Assembly: GCF_010728925.1 (NCBI RefSeq)
Contig: NZ_AP022608.1
Location: 5,518,001-5,582,000 of the forward strand
Direction: 5' to 3'
Length of the DNA: 64,000 nt
Origin: Mycolicibacterium gadium
GTDB lineage: Bacteria > Actinomycetota > Actinomycetes > Mycobacteriales > Mycobacteriaceae
The notes under the pieces were generated by a model. The model saw nothing but the letters and a program-made list of their open reading frames with translations. It had not been told where the DNA came from and did no database searches. The position numbers and the translations under genes are program-made. Shown here one piece after another: positions 1-9,127 of this stretch (its first letter is position 1; the number at the start of each line of letters is the position of its first letter).

Positions 1-2
1 AG

Positions 3-710
3 GCGCGTCGCGCGAGCAGCCTCGTCGCTGAGCTCCGCGAGGAGCTCGCCGGCGCCGCACCCGAAGCTGTCGCCGCCGCGCTCCGCGATGCCGCCTGTCG
101 CGCCGAGATGGTGAGCCGCGCCCACAACGAGGTGGTCGAGGCGCTGCGCGAGGTCAAGACGCAGCTGAAGGTCTACGGCACCCAAGGGCGCAAAGGGCAA
201 CTGGACGCGGCTGAAACCGAACGTGAACACGCCGAGGCCGACTACGCGCGGGTTCAACGCCGGGCCCGTGCCGCGGAGCTGCTGCGTTCGGTGATCACAC
301 GTCATCGCGACGCCACCCGGCTGCGCTACGTCGACCCGTTTCGAACCGAGGTGGAACGGCTTGGCCGGCTGGTCTTCGGCACCAGCTTTGAGGTCGAGAT
401 CGACAGTGACCTGAAGATCTGTAGCCGCACCCTGTCAGGTCGCACGGTCCCCTACGAGTCGCTGTCCGGCGGCGCGAAGGAGCAGCTGGGCATCGTCGCG
501 CGGCTGGCCGGTGCGGCGCTGGTGGCCAAGGAGGACACCGTCCCAGTGGTGATCGACGACGCACTGGGATTCACCGACGCCGATCGCCTCGTGAAGATGG
601 GTGAGGTGTTCAACGCGGTGGGCGGTGACGGCCAGGTAATCGTGCTGACGTGCAGTCCGCAGCGCTATGCCGCGATCGACGGCGCCCATCACATCGCGCT
701 GACCACCTAA
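3..710 (+). CDS. SbcC-like AAA/SMC-type ATPase, C-terminal part (5' end outside window)
   Basis: The frame is open from the first base, so only the last 235 residues are present. The fragment starts in a charged helical region typical of a coiled coil and then gives an ABC/SMC C-terminal half: signature LSGGAKEQL near residue 154, Walker B with VPVVIDDAL near 180, and a switch-like segment VIVLTCSPQRY near the end. This matches the C-terminus of the M. tuberculosis Rv1278 type, which follows an SbcD-like nuclease gene (Rv1277) in that genome. The inferred role is DNA end or hairpin processing together with such a nuclease; the partner lies outside this window. The next gene starts 49 bases downstream on the same strand. 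Confidence 0.85.
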   Translation, partial: ARRASSLVAELREELAGAAPEAVAAALRDAACRAEMVSRAHNEVVEALREVKTQLKVYGTQGRKGQLDAAETEREHAEADYARVQRRARAAELLRSVITRHRDATRLRYVDPFRTEVERLGRLVFGTSFEVEIDSDLKICSRTLSGRTVPYESLSGGAKEQLGIVARLAGAALVAKEDTVPVVIDDALGFTDADRLVKMGEVFNAVGGDGQVIVLTCSPQRYAAIDGAHHIALTT

Positions 711-759
711 TCCGCGCGAGTGGCACCCATGGGGCCGCAGGAACCATAGACTCCGGCGG

Positions 760-2295
760 GTGGACGCCGACTACATCGTTGTGGGAACGGGCTCTGCCGG
801 ATCGGTGGTGGCCAATCGTCTGAGTGCGGATCCGGCCGCTGCGGTCGTGGTGCTCGAGGCCGGGCCCAAGGACAAAGACAAATTTGTTCACATCCCCGCG
901 GGCTTTGCCAAACTGATGCGCACGCCGATGGACTGGGACTATCTCACGGAGCCGCAGAAAGAGCTCGACGGGCGTGAGATCTATTGGCCGCGAGGCAAAA
1001 TGCTCGGCGGTTCCTCGTCGATGAACGCGATGATGTGGGTCCGCGGATTCGCCGCCGACTACGACGAGTGGGGTGCGGCCGCCGGCGAGCAGTGGAGCTA
1101 CGCCCGCCTGGAACCCTATCTGCGCCGTATCGAAAGCGGCCCGCTGTCGATCGCTCGTCAACGAAGCCCCCGGTCGTCCACGGCCGCATGGCTGAAGGCC
1201 ATCCAGGAATGCGGCTACCGCGTCGAAGAGCCCAATCAAGATGAGCCGCGGGGTTTCTGCGAAACCCGCGTCACACAGCGCCGCGGGGCGCGGTGGAGCA
1301 CCGCGGACGCCTACCTGAAGCCTGCGGTCAAACGTCCGAACCTGACGCTACTGACCGAAGCCACTGCCACCAAGGTGCTGTTCGACGGGCAACGTGCCGC
1401 CGGGGTCGAGTTCGAGAAAGACGGACGCAAGCAGGAGGTGCGGGCAAAACGCGAGGTGGTGCTGTGCGGAGGCGCGATCAACAGCCCGCAGCTGCTGATG
1501 CTCTCCGGAATCGGTGACCGCGACCAGCTCACCGAACACGGCATCGACGTGGTCGCCGAGTCACCGGACGTCGGCGCCAATCTGCTCGATCACCTGGTGG
1601 TGCCGCTGGGATTCGACGTGCCCAACGACACTCTGTTCGCGGCAGAGAAGCCGCTGGAACTGCTCAACTACTTGATCCGCAGACGCGGCATGCTCACATC
1701 CAACGTCGGTGAGGCGTACGGCTTCGTGAAGAGCCGCGCCGATCTCGAATTGCCGGATCTGGAGCTGATATTCGCGCCGGCACCGTACTTCGAGGAAGGC
1801 ATCGGCGACCCGTATCCGGGCCATGCGGTCGTGATGGGCCCGATCTTGGTGAAGCCGTACAGCAGCGGCACCATCACCTTGCGCTCCTCGAATCCCAAAG
1901 ACAAGCCGATCATCGATCCGCGGTACCTGACCGATCCGGCCGGCGCGGACCGCGACGCGCTGATGGCCGGCCTTCGGATGTGCGCGACCATCGCGAAGTC
2001 GCCCGCGCTGAAAGGCATCATCGGCAATATCGCCCGACCGCTGAACGCCACGAACCTCGACGACGAAACGTTGGACCGCGCGCTGAACTCGTTGTCGCAC
2101 ACGCTCTATCACCCCGTCGGCACCTGCCGCATGGGTGGTGACGACGCCAGCGTCGTCGACCCGCAGTTGCGGGTCCGCGGGGTCGAGGGGCTGCGGGTCG
2201 CGGACGCATCGGTGATGCCGACGATCATCCGCGGGCACACCCATGCGCCCAGCGTGCTGATCGGCGAGAAGGCCGCGGAACTCATCCGCTCCTGA
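760..2295 (+). CDS. GMC family FAD-dependent oxidoreductase (Rv1279-like)
   Basis: The product has 511 residues, the usual length for choline dehydrogenase or glucose-methanol-choline enzymes. The N-terminus has the dinucleotide-binding motif VGTGSAGSVVANRL, followed by the GMC signature around GGSSSMNAMMW (residues about 85-95). The second signature GGAINSPQLLMLSGIG lies near 240. The C-terminus carries the catalytic-type histidine in HPVGTC and the closing HTHAPSVLIGEKAAEL segment. The substrate is unknown; an alcohol is likely. GTG at 760 is preceded by a TAGACT -10 candidate at 747-752, which would place transcription start at or next to the GTG, so initiation may be leaderless. It follows the SbcC-like gene as in M. 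tuberculosis. Confidence 0.9.
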   Translation: MDADYIVVGTGSAGSVVANRLSADPAAAVVVLEAGPKDKDKFVHIPAGFAKLMRTPMDWDYLTEPQKELDGREIYWPRGKMLGGSSSMNAMMWVRGFAADYDEWGAAAGEQWSYARLEPYLRRIESGPLSIARQRSPRSSTAAWLKAIQECGYRVEEPNQDEPRGFCETRVTQRRGARWSTADAYLKPAVKRPNLTLLTEATATKVLFDGQRAAGVEFEKDGRKQEVRAKREVVLCGGAINSPQLLMLSGIGDRDQLTEHGIDVVAESPDVGANLLDHLVVPLGFDVPNDTLFAAEKPLELLNYLIRRRGMLTSNVGEAYGFVKSRADLELPDLELIFAPAPYFEEGIGDPYPGHAVVMGPILVKPYSSGTITLRSSNPKDKPIIDPRYLTDPAGADRDALMAGLRMCATIAKSPALKGIIGNIARPLNATNLDDETLDRALNSLSHTLYHPVGTCRMGGDDASVVDPQLRVRGVEGLRVADASVMPTIIRGHTHAPSVLIGEKAAELIRS

Positions 2296-2298
2296 GCG

Positions 2299-2712
2299 CT
2301 ATGTGGGAGAGTCGGGCTGCGAGCTCATGGCCTTGCGGGCCGCACTCGTCAGCACCTCGGGGCCGGTCCGTAGCGCCTTGCGCCACGGTGCGACACCGTC
2401 GATTTCGATCTCGATGGTGATGCTCAGCACCGTCCTGATGAGGACGATCATCCCCAGAACGGCGGCGTCGGTGAGCGACGGCGTCGACGTCACGGTCTTG
2501 ACGATGTCCGCCGCGACAAGCAGCTCGAGGCCGAGAAGAATTGCTCCACCCAGGGATTCCCGCAGCGTCTTGAACGCACGACCACCGTTTTTGGTGCGCC
2601 TCCAGGTGATCAGCGAAAGTCCGAACGCGAACGCGAACCCGATGATCATCGACAGCACACCCAGGACTTCGAACGCCTGCGTCGCCCGCTCGAAGAATTC
2701 CTGTGTTCGCAC
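2299..2712 (-). CDS. DUF1622 family membrane protein
   Basis: The product has 137 residues with three hydrophobic spans: about 15-35 (VLGVLSMIIGFAFAFGLSLI), 55-72 around LGGAILLGLELLVAADIV, and 80-100 around AAVLGMIVLIRTVLSI. The helix with GLELLVAADI and the following short acidic IEIEIDG stretch are typical of DUF1622 proteins, a family of unknown function. It is convergent with the GMC oxidoreductase, with 3 bases between the stops, and divergent from the S33 hydrolase at 2794. No partner gene suggests a role. The family assignment is by pattern recognition. Confidence 0.8.
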   Translation of the reverse strand: MRTQEFFERATQAFEVLGVLSMIIGFAFAFGLSLITWRRTKNGGRAFKTLRESLGGAILLGLELLVAADIVKTVTSTPSLTDAAVLGMIVLIRTVLSITIEIEIDGVAPWRKALRTGPEVLTSAARKAMSSQPDSPT

Positions 2713-2793
2713 GCTGCCTCGGCTCCGGTGGGTTGTTCGATTCGTCCCGCGACTCTATAGAACCCGGGCGCGCAACGGGCAGAATGTAGAGCG

Positions 2794-4065
2794 ATGACCA
2801 TGAACGCCAGACGCCGGCGCGCGCACGACAAACTCGCGGCGCTCCCCGGTGTCCGCGCCGTCCGGCGGCCGGTGCGCAGCGGCCAGGGCGGCGCAGATGA
2901 CGAGTTCGACCTGTACTACGTGCGCGCCGGGCGGAAGTCTGCTCGTCCGCTGGTCGTCATCCCGGGTGGTCCCGGCGCGGCATCGGTCGCGCTGTACCGG
3001 GGCTTCCGCCGTCGCGCGGCCGCTCAGGGCCTGGACGTTATCATGGTCGAGCACCGCGGTGTCGGCCTGTCCCGTCACGACGATCGCGGCGCCGACCTCC
3101 CGCCGGAGGCGTTGACGATCGGCCAGGTCGTCGACGACGTGGCAGCGGTGCTCGACGATGCCGGCGTCGACAAAGCGGTCGTCTACGGCACCTCTTACGG
3201 CACCTATCTCGCAGCTGGATTCGGCGTATGCCATCCGCAGCGGGTGCACGCCATGGTCCTCGACTCACCTGTGCTGTCCGCCCAGGACATCGACGCGGTC
3301 CGCGAGGCGGCCCGCAGCCTGCTCTGGAACGGTGAGGACCCCGAGACCGCAGACCTGGCGCCCAAGGTGCGACGGTTGGTCGGCGACAACCAGTTGACGC
3401 CGGCAGCCACCCAGCTGGCGATCGCCGTCTACGGCCTGGCCGGACCCGCGCTGCTGCGGCGCCAACTCGATCTGCTGCTGACCGGCAAGCACTGGCTGTG
3501 GTCGGGCATGGCCCACGCCACCCGGCTGGTGCTGGAGCGCAAGGCGCCATACCGAAACGAGCCCGACCTCGTCAACCGCATCGCGTACCGCGAGCTGAAC
3601 TATGGCGCGACACCGGACGGTAAGCCGTTCGACCCCGCCGTCGCCTATCGCGAAGCCGACACAGGCACAACAGAATTCGATGCCGAGCCCTTCGATCTGG
3701 TCGCCCAGATGCCGAACTTCACCTGGCCCACGGTGGTGATCTCGGGAGGTCGTGACCTGATCGCGCCGCCGACGGTGGCACAGCGGGTCGCGTCGCTGAT
3801 CCCGAACGCGGTGCTGGTCAACCTGGCGACCGCGGGGCACAGCATCGTCGATCTGCGCGAAAGCGCGGCCCTGGACATCGTCAAGGAGATCTACGACGGC
3901 ACATTCCAGACGCTCCCCGAACGCGAGGCCGCGCTGGATTCGAAACCCGCTGGACTCAGCGTGCGCGCTTTGATCTGGGGTATCGAGGCGGCGGCAGCCC
4001 TCGAATCGGCGGTGCCCGCAGCGATTCCCCGAACCGTGCGCAGGGGCGCCAGCTTTTGCGTCTGA
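2794..4065 (+). CDS. alpha/beta hydrolase, proline iminopeptidase-like (peptidase S33)
   Basis: The product has 423 residues and an alpha/beta hydrolase fold. The oxyanion segment VVIPGGPGAAS near residue 50 is the S33 HGGPG-type motif, the nucleophile elbow is GTSYGTYLAAG near 133, and the C-terminal GHSIVDL supplies the histidine. Its substrate is unknown; peptides or esters are possible. The start ATG 2794 is followed by a second in-frame ATG at 2800, and TATAGA at 2756-2761 is a -10 candidate. The tnpB element begins within about 40 bases of the stop, so the last residues (RRGASFCV) may have been changed by the insertion. It is cytosolic; no signal peptide is visible. Confidence 0.82.
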   Translation: MTMNARRRRAHDKLAALPGVRAVRRPVRSGQGGADDEFDLYYVRAGRKSARPLVVIPGGPGAASVALYRGFRRRAAAQGLDVIMVEHRGVGLSRHDDRGADLPPEALTIGQVVDDVAAVLDDAGVDKAVVYGTSYGTYLAAGFGVCHPQRVHAMVLDSPVLSAQDIDAVREAARSLLWNGEDPETADLAPKVRRLVGDNQLTPAATQLAIAVYGLAGPALLRRQLDLLLTGKHWLWSGMAHATRLVLERKAPYRNEPDLVNRIAYRELNYGATPDGKPFDPAVAYREADTGTTEFDAEPFDLVAQMPNFTWPTVVISGGRDLIAPPTVAQRVASLIPNAVLVNLATAGHSIVDLRESAALDIVKEIYDGTFQTLPEREAALDSKPAGLSVRALIWGIEAAAALESAVPAAIPRTVRRGASFCV

Positions 4066-4106
4066 GTGGTCGGTAGTTGTCAGTGGTGTGCCGTAGGAAG
4101 GGAGGT

Positions 4107-4193
4107 ATGAATCTGGGCAAGCGAGTTGCGCAGAACCGTGCCGAAGGTGCCCTAGCGACTGGTGAGACCGATGACCCGGTGGTGGCGACCTGA
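4107..4193 (+). pseudogene. tnpA: remnant of IS607 resolvase tnpA (internal deletion)
   Basis: A 28-residue ORF with a very strong Shine-Dalgarno (aggaagggagg at 4095-4105) begins MNLGKRVAQNR and ends DDPVVAT; its TGA overlaps the ATG of tnpB (TGATG). MNLG is a common start of IS607 serine resolvases, and QNRAEGALA resembles their tail (RSAxNRAxRAL pattern, from memory). I infer that an internal deletion fused the two ends and removed the whole catalytic domain. The alternative is a short leader peptide that couples translation to tnpB. Confidence 0.5.
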
Positions 4194-5566
4194 TGGCCAG
4201 ATTCGAGATACCCGATGGCTGGTGCATTCAGGCGTTTCGGTTCACGCTGGACCCGACCGAGGAGCAAGTCCGGTCATTGGCAAGACATTTCGGCGCGCGG
4301 CGTAAGGCATACAACTGGACGGTTGCGGCGCTGAAAGCTGATATTGATGCGTGGCACGCTACCGGCGTCGAAACATCGAAGCCGTCTCTTCGAGTGCTAC
4401 GGAAGAAGTGGAACACGGTCAAAGACGAGGTCTGTGTGGACGTCGAGACCGGGACGGTGTGGTGGCCGGAGTGCTCGAAGGAGGCCTACGCCGACGGCAT
4501 CGGTGGCGCGGTGGACGCGTACTGGAACTGGCAACAATCCCGCTCGGATAAGCGGACCGGCAAGAGGGTTGGGTTCCCGCGGTTCAAACGCAAAGGGTGC
4601 GATGCCGATCGGGTAACGTTCACGACCGGTGCGATGCGGATCGAGCGCGACCGGCGTCACCTCACGATTCCGGTCATCGGGACCGTCCGTACGCAGGAGA
4701 ATACGCGTCGGGTTGAACGTCTCATCGCGAAGGGCCGGGCGCGGGTGCTGGCGATCAGCGTACGCCGCAACGGTACCCGCCTGGATGCGAGTCTGCGGGT
4801 GCTGATTCGACGACCCCAACAAGTCAGCGTCGCGTCACCTGGTTCGCGGGTTGGTGTCGATCTCGGGGTCCGGCGCCTGGCCACGATCGCCAACGAGGTC
4901 GGCGCAGTGCTCGAACAAGTGCCCAATCCGCGGCCGCTGGATGCGGCGCTCAGAGAGTTGCGGCACGCCAGTCGGGCTCGGTCGCGCTGCACGAAAGGCT
5001 CACGGCGCTACCGTGAGTGCACCACCCAGATTTCCCGGCTGCACCGCCGGGTCAACGATGTCCGCACCCATCACCTGCATGTCCTGACAACACGATTGGC
5101 CAAAACCCACGGCCGGATCGTTGTCGAAGGTTTGGACGCGGCGGGGATGCTGCGGCAAAAGGGACTTGCCGGTGCCCGCGCCAGACGGCGTGGACTTTCG
5201 GACTCGGCCCTGGGTACCCCGCGCCGGCACTTGTCCTACAAGACGGGCTGGTACGGATCCGCACTGATGGTCGCCGACCGTCGGTTTCCGTCGTCGAAAA
5301 TTTGCCACGTATGTCGGCATGTGCAGGACATCGGCTGGGCCGAGAACTGGACCTGCGATAGTTGTTCGGTCACCCACCAGCGTGATGACAACGCCGCCAT
5401 CAACCTCGCACGCTACGAGGAAACTTTTAGGTCGTCGGCCCAGTTGGGGCCGCCGTTAAGCGTGGAGCCGACCGTAAGACCGGGCCCGGCCCGGCTGGTG
5501 GCCGTGAAGCGCGGAAGGGACGCAGCCTTAAGGCTGCCGAACAACCCCGAGACGGGGTGCAAGTAG
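4193..5566 (+). CDS. tnpB: TnpB (OrfB), RNA-guided nuclease-like transposon protein
   Basis: The product has 457 residues. The N-terminus (QAFRFTLDPTEEQ, then ARRKAYNW) is the TnpB wedge/helix-turn-helix-like region. The split RuvC domain looks intact: Asp223 in GVDLGVRRL, Glu312 in IVVEGLDAAGM and Asp398 in QRDDNAAINLAR. A zinc finger with two CxxC pairs (CHVC near 365, CDSC near 388) lies between the last two. All catalytic residues are therefore present, unlike in inactivated regulator derivatives. TnpB proteins are known to cut DNA guided by an RNA from the element's right end. Here the transposase partner is only a remnant, so the protein may act as a stand-alone nuclease or be decaying. 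Confidence 0.92.
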   Translation: MARFEIPDGWCIQAFRFTLDPTEEQVRSLARHFGARRKAYNWTVAALKADIDAWHATGVETSKPSLRVLRKKWNTVKDEVCVDVETGTVWWPECSKEAYADGIGGAVDAYWNWQQSRSDKRTGKRVGFPRFKRKGCDADRVTFTTGAMRIERDRRHLTIPVIGTVRTQENTRRVERLIAKGRARVLAISVRRNGTRLDASLRVLIRRPQQVSVASPGSRVGVDLGVRRLATIANEVGAVLEQVPNPRPLDAALRELRHASRARSRCTKGSRRYRECTTQISRLHRRVNDVRTHHLHVLTTRLAKTHGRIVVEGLDAAGMLRQKGLAGARARRRGLSDSALGTPRRHLSYKTGWYGSALMVADRRFPSSKICHVCRHVQDIGWAENWTCDSCSVTHQRDDNAAINLARYEETFRSSAQLGPPLSVEPTVRPGPARLVAVKRGRDAALRLPNNPETGCK

Positions 5567-5585
5567 CGTGATCACTAAAGATCAC
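5522..5585 (+). ncRNA. candidate TnpB guide RNA (omega/reRNA) scaffold region
   Basis: Three perfect stem-loops follow one another: GCAGCC/GGCTGC around TTAA (5522-5537), CCCCG/CGGGG around AGA (5545-5557) and GTGATC/GATCAC around ACTAAA (5568-5585). They span the last codons of tnpB and its 3' flank, where TnpB scaffold RNAs are normally encoded. The third stem could instead be a bidirectional terminator between the convergent tnpB and oppA genes. No expression evidence is available, and the guide boundary cannot be fixed because the element end is unknown. Confidence 0.35.
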
Positions 5586-5598
5586 TCACTTGCAACGG

Positions 5599-7278
5599 CT
5601 ACTTCATGAAACCGATCGTCGCGTAGTTGGCGTCGGCGAGGCCGAACGCGCCGAAGTTCGCCAAATTGCTTCGCACCGCGACGTTTCCGGTGGACTGTGT
5701 CAGCGGAAGGCTGAAGACCTCCTCGAACAGCAACTTGTCCAACTCGTTGGCGAGCGTGCGGGCTTTCGCGGGATCCAGTTCGCTCACCGTCTCCTCGATT
5801 TTGGCGTCGATCGCCGGGCTGCTGATGTTGCCAAAGTTACTCTCCGCGCCCGTGCGGTAGATCTGGGTCAGGCTCGACAGCGGGAAAGCGTCACCGCTCC
5901 ATGAAAATTGGGCGATGTCGAAGTTGCCGACCGTGACGTAATCGGTGAAGAAGCCCGCCGCAGGCCGGATGTCGAGTTCGAGCTTGACGCCGATCTGGGC
6001 GAGATTGTTCTGCGCGATCTGGGCATACTGCCTCGTCCCGAGCGAGTCGAAGAGCACGTCGCGGATGACCAGCTGCTTACCGTCCTTCTCGCGGAACTGG
6101 CCGTTCATCCGCCAGCCCAACGCATCCAGTTCCAGCTTCGCCTTTTCGGGGTCGAAGGCGACGACGCCGCTGTTGTCCTGGTAGCCCTCCTGGCCGGCGA
6201 CGTAGATGTGGTTGTTCAGCGGCACCGGGTTGTCGGCGAGCCCCCGCTGGACCACCGCGGCAATGGTGTTGCGATCGATGCCTTGGGCGACGGCGCGTCG
6301 CAGTGCTGGATCCGCCAGGATCCGGTCCGGGGATCCGTTGAACGTGAAGTGATACCAGCCCAGCCCGGGGGCGCGGCGGATGGCGACGCCGTTGGTGCGC
6401 CTGGCGATCTCCATCTCGTCGAGTGTGGCGAGGCCGGTGGCGTCGATCGTGTTGTTCTGCAGTGCCGGGATGCGCGCGGCGTCGTCCAGGATCAGGTACG
6501 TGATGCTGTCCAGCAGCGGTGCCTCACCCCACCATTTGGGGTTGCGCGTCAACGTGATCCGCTTCGCGCCGCGGTCGAGATTGGAGATCAGGAAGGGCCC
6601 CGCCGATGGGCCCGGCCCGTTGAGCTGCGCTCGGTTGAACGCCTCCGGGGTGGCCGTCGAACTTTTCGGCAGCAGCATGGTGCTGCCGGCGAACATGCCC
6701 TTCCAGTCGGACCAGGGTTTGGAGAACGTGATGACGGCCTGTCGATCGTCGACGCCGCGTTCCACCTTCTCCACGCGATCGCTGCCGTTGGTGGCCGCGA
6801 TCGCGAAACCTTTGTCCTTGCCGCTGGTGGCGTTGATCTGGGATTGAAGGTCCTCCCAGGTGATCGGGGTCCCGTCGCTCCACACCGCTTTGGGGTTGAT
6901 GGTGTACGTGACGACCTGAGGTTCGGTGCTCGTCAGCTCCACGCTGGTGAAGTAGTCGGTGTTGACGGAGGCCGAGCCGTCGGCGCCGATCCGGAATGCC
7001 CGCGGCATCGTCGGGCGTTCGATCGATGCGACGTCGCCGGTGTTGCCGTCGATATGAAGTGAGTTGAAGTTCGGCGGGAAGTCGTTGAGCGCCAGCCGTA
7101 GGTTGCCGCCCTGCTTCAGGTTAGCGACGTCCTGAGGGTTGACGTCATTGGTGCTGCCGACTTCTGCGGATCCGCCCGCTGATGGCGCCTCCTGGTTGCT
7201 GTCGGAGCAGGCGGTCAGGGTCAGGGCAGCGATCAGAGTTGCCATGCCCAGGGCCTGAGTGATGCGTCGGAGGCTCAT
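5599..7278 (-). CDS. oppA: peptide ABC transporter substrate-binding lipoprotein OppA (Rv1280c-like)
   Basis: The product has 559 residues. The N-terminus is a lipoprotein signal with positive residues (SLRRI), a hydrophobic core and lipobox LTAC, so Cys24 would be acylated and the protein anchored outside the membrane. The rest is a family-5 solute-binding protein, with SDGTPITWEDL, DRNTIAAVVQRG and FDPEKAKLELDALGW segments. It is the first-binding component of the Opp importer encoded just upstream on the same strand (oppD starts 11 bases before). In M. tuberculosis this system imports peptides. It is convergent with tnpB, with 32 bases between the stops. Confidence 0.93.
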   Translation of the reverse strand: MSLRRITQALGMATLIAALTLTACSDSNQEAPSAGGSAEVGSTNDVNPQDVANLKQGGNLRLALNDFPPNFNSLHIDGNTGDVASIERPTMPRAFRIGADGSASVNTDYFTSVELTSTEPQVVTYTINPKAVWSDGTPITWEDLQSQINATSGKDKGFAIAATNGSDRVEKVERGVDDRQAVITFSKPWSDWKGMFAGSTMLLPKSSTATPEAFNRAQLNGPGPSAGPFLISNLDRGAKRITLTRNPKWWGEAPLLDSITYLILDDAARIPALQNNTIDATGLATLDEMEIARRTNGVAIRRAPGLGWYHFTFNGSPDRILADPALRRAVAQGIDRNTIAAVVQRGLADNPVPLNNHIYVAGQEGYQDNSGVVAFDPEKAKLELDALGWRMNGQFREKDGKQLVIRDVLFDSLGTRQYAQIAQNNLAQIGVKLELDIRPAAGFFTDYVTVGNFDIAQFSWSGDAFPLSSLTQIYRTGAESNFGNISSPAIDAKIEETVSELDPAKARTLANELDKLLFEEVFSLPLTQSTGNVAVRSNLANFGAFGLADANYATIGFMK

Positions 7279-7288
7279 GCCGCCGACT

Positions 7289-9127
7289 CTAGCGGCGATT
7301 CACCTCTGGTTGCGGAACCGCGGCAAGCAATCGGCGGGTGTACTCGTGTTGCGGGCTGCTGAACACCTGGTCACCGTCGCCCTGCTCGACGATGGTGCCC
7401 TTGTACATCACCGCCACCCGGTGGGCCAGATGCTTGACCACGGAAAGGTCGTGGGACACGAACAGGTAGGACAGCCCGAACTGCTGCTGCAGGTCCAGCA
7501 GCAGGTTGATGATGCCCGCCTGGATCGAAACGTCGAGCGCCGAGACCGGCTCGTCGAGGGCGAGGATCTTGGGCTGCAGCGCCAGGGCACGCGCGATACC
7601 GATGCGCTGCTTCTGTCCACCGGAGAACTCAGCGGGGTAGCGCGCGGCGTCCTCCCGTCGTAAGCCCACGATACCGAGCAGCTCGGCCACCCTGTCGTCG
7701 ATGGTCTTCTTGTCGAAACCGTTGGCGCTCAACGGCTCCGCGAGCACTTCGAACACCGGCAGCCGTGGGTCCAGCGAGGCCACCGGGTCCTGGAACACCG
7801 CCTGCAGATCGCCGCGCAGGGCACGGCGGGACCGTGAATCGAGTGTCGCGACGTCGGTGTCGAGCACCTCGATCGAACCCGACTGCGGCGCGGTCAATTC
7901 CAGGATCTGATGCAACGTGGTCGACTTACCCGAACCGGATTCGCCGACGATGCCGAGCGTGCGGCCCTGCTGAAGTTCGAAACTGATGCCGTCGACCGCG
8001 CGCACCTCGCCGACCTGCCTGCGGAACACCACACCCTTGGTCAGCTTGTACGTCTTGACGAGGTCCCGGACCCGCAGCACCACACTGGGGTCGGCATCCT
8101 CATCGGCGGCGTCGGGAGGTTCGGTGGACACGCCGTAGATCTGCGCCGCACTGCGTCCGGCCACCTCGTCGGTGCGGATGCAGGCGGCCCGGTGGTCAGG
8201 TGCGATCTCGAGCAGTTCCGGTTCGTTGGCGCGGCAGTCGTCGATGGCGAGTGGGCAGCGCGGCTCGAACGGGCAGCCGGGCGGTAGCGCGGCCATCGCG
8301 GGCGGGGCGCCCGGTATCGGCACCAGCCGCGCCCCCCGCGCCGCGTCCAAGCGAGGCACCGATCCGAGAAGCCCTGCGGTGTAGGGCATTCGGCGGTTCT
8401 GGTACAGCTCGTCGACAGAAGCGATCTCGACTGGCCGTCCGGCGTACATCACCAGGGCACGGTCCGCGAACTCGGCGACCACCCCGAGGTCGTGGGTGAT
8501 GATCAGGACGCCGGCGCCGGTCACGTCGCGCGCGGTCTTGAGCACATCGAGGATCTGCGCCTGCACCGTGACGTCCAGTGCAGTCGTCGGCTCGTCACAG
8601 ATCAGCAGATCGGGATCGTTGGCGATCGCGATGGCAATGACCACGCGTTGCCTCTCGCCGCCGGACAGTTCATGGGGGAACGCCCGGGCCCGCTGATCCG
8701 GCTGGGCGATACCGACCAGATCGAGCAGTTCGACGGCGCGAGCCCGGGCCGCCCGCCTGGTGGTGTCACGCTGGTGGATCTCGATCGCTTCGGCGATCTG
8801 ATCGCCGACCGTGTAGACGGGCGTGAGCGCCGACATCGGGTCCTGGAACACCGTGCCGATGGTCTTGCCGCGAATCTGCGACATCTCCTGATCGGATAGC
8901 CCGATGAGCTCGTTGCCCTGCAACCGAACCGAACCCGACACCGCGGCGTATTCGGGCAGCAGGCCGACGACGGCCATCGCGCTGGCCGACTTGCCTGCAC
9001 CCGATTCGCCGACGAGCGCGACGATCTCTCGGGGATCGACGTGAAAGTTCATCCCCCGCACCGCATTGACGACGTCGGTGTCGGTGGGGAAGGCAACCGT
9101 CAGATCGCTCACCTCGAGCAGGCTCAC
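7289..9127 (-). CDS. oppD: peptide ABC transporter ATPase OppD (two fused ATP-binding domains)
   Basis: The product has 612 residues and carries two complete ABC cassettes in one chain. The first has Walker A GESGAGKS, signature LSGGERQRV and Walker [13 protein letters not shown]. After an oligopeptide-transporter C-terminal segment with [10 protein letters not shown] cysteines (about residues 275-295) the second has [23 protein letters not shown] and [12 protein letters not shown]. The fusion replaces separate OppD and OppF subunits, as in M. tuberculosis Rv1281c. The GTG start at 9127 overlaps the oppC stop (GTGA), showing translational coupling. It acts at the cytosolic face and powers uptake. 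Confidence 0.95.
   Translation of the reverse strand: MSLLEVSDLTVAFPTDTDVVNAVRGMNFHVDPREIVALVGESGAGKSASAMAVVGLLPEYAAVSGSVRLQGNELIGLSDQEMSQIRGKTIGTVFQDPMSALTPVYTVGDQIAEAIEIHQRDTTRRAARARAVELLDLVGIAQPDQRARAFPHELSGGERQRVVIAIAIANDPDLLICDEPTTALDVTVQAQILDVLKTARDVTGAGVLIITHDLGVVAEFADRALVMYAGRPVEIASVDELYQNRRMPYTAGLLGSVPRLDAARGARLVPIPGAPPAMAALPPGCPFEPRCPLAIDDCRANEPELLEIAPDHRAACIRTDEVAGRSAAQIYGVSTEPPDAADEDADPSVVLRVRDLVKTYKLTKGVVFRRQVGEVRAVDGISFELQQGRTLGIVGESGSGKSTTLHQILELTAPQSGSIEVLDTDVATLDSRSRRALRGDLQAVFQDPVASLDPRLPVFEVLAEPLSANGFDKKTIDDRVAELLGIVGLRREDAARYPAEFSGGQKQRIGIARALALQPKILALDEPVSALDVSIQAGIINLLLDLQQQFGLSYLFVSHDLSVVKHLAHRVAVMYKGTIVEQGDGDQVFSSPQHEYTRRLLAAVPQPEVNRR

Larger units (their letters stand above)
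4066..5598 (+). mobile_element. IS607-like element with collapsed tnpA and full-length tnpB (ends approximate)
   Basis: The block between the hydrolase stop and the oppA stop contains a 28-codon ORF (4107-4193) that overlaps tnpB by one base, then tnpB. IS607-type elements normally carry a serine resolvase gene (tnpA) overlapping tnpB, and they lack terminal inverted repeats, so exact ends cannot be seen. The 3' part has two perfect hairpins (5522-5537 and 5545-5557) that overlap the end of tnpB, and a third (5568-5585) just after the stop. This is the place where a TnpB guide RNA is expected. The element looks immobile because the resolvase is nearly absent. Confidence 0.65.

Noticed and set aside
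2303..2797. 164-codon plus-strand ORF opposite the DUF1622 gene
   Set aside because: It is the antisense shadow of a membrane protein gene with clear helices; no domain or ribosome site supports it.
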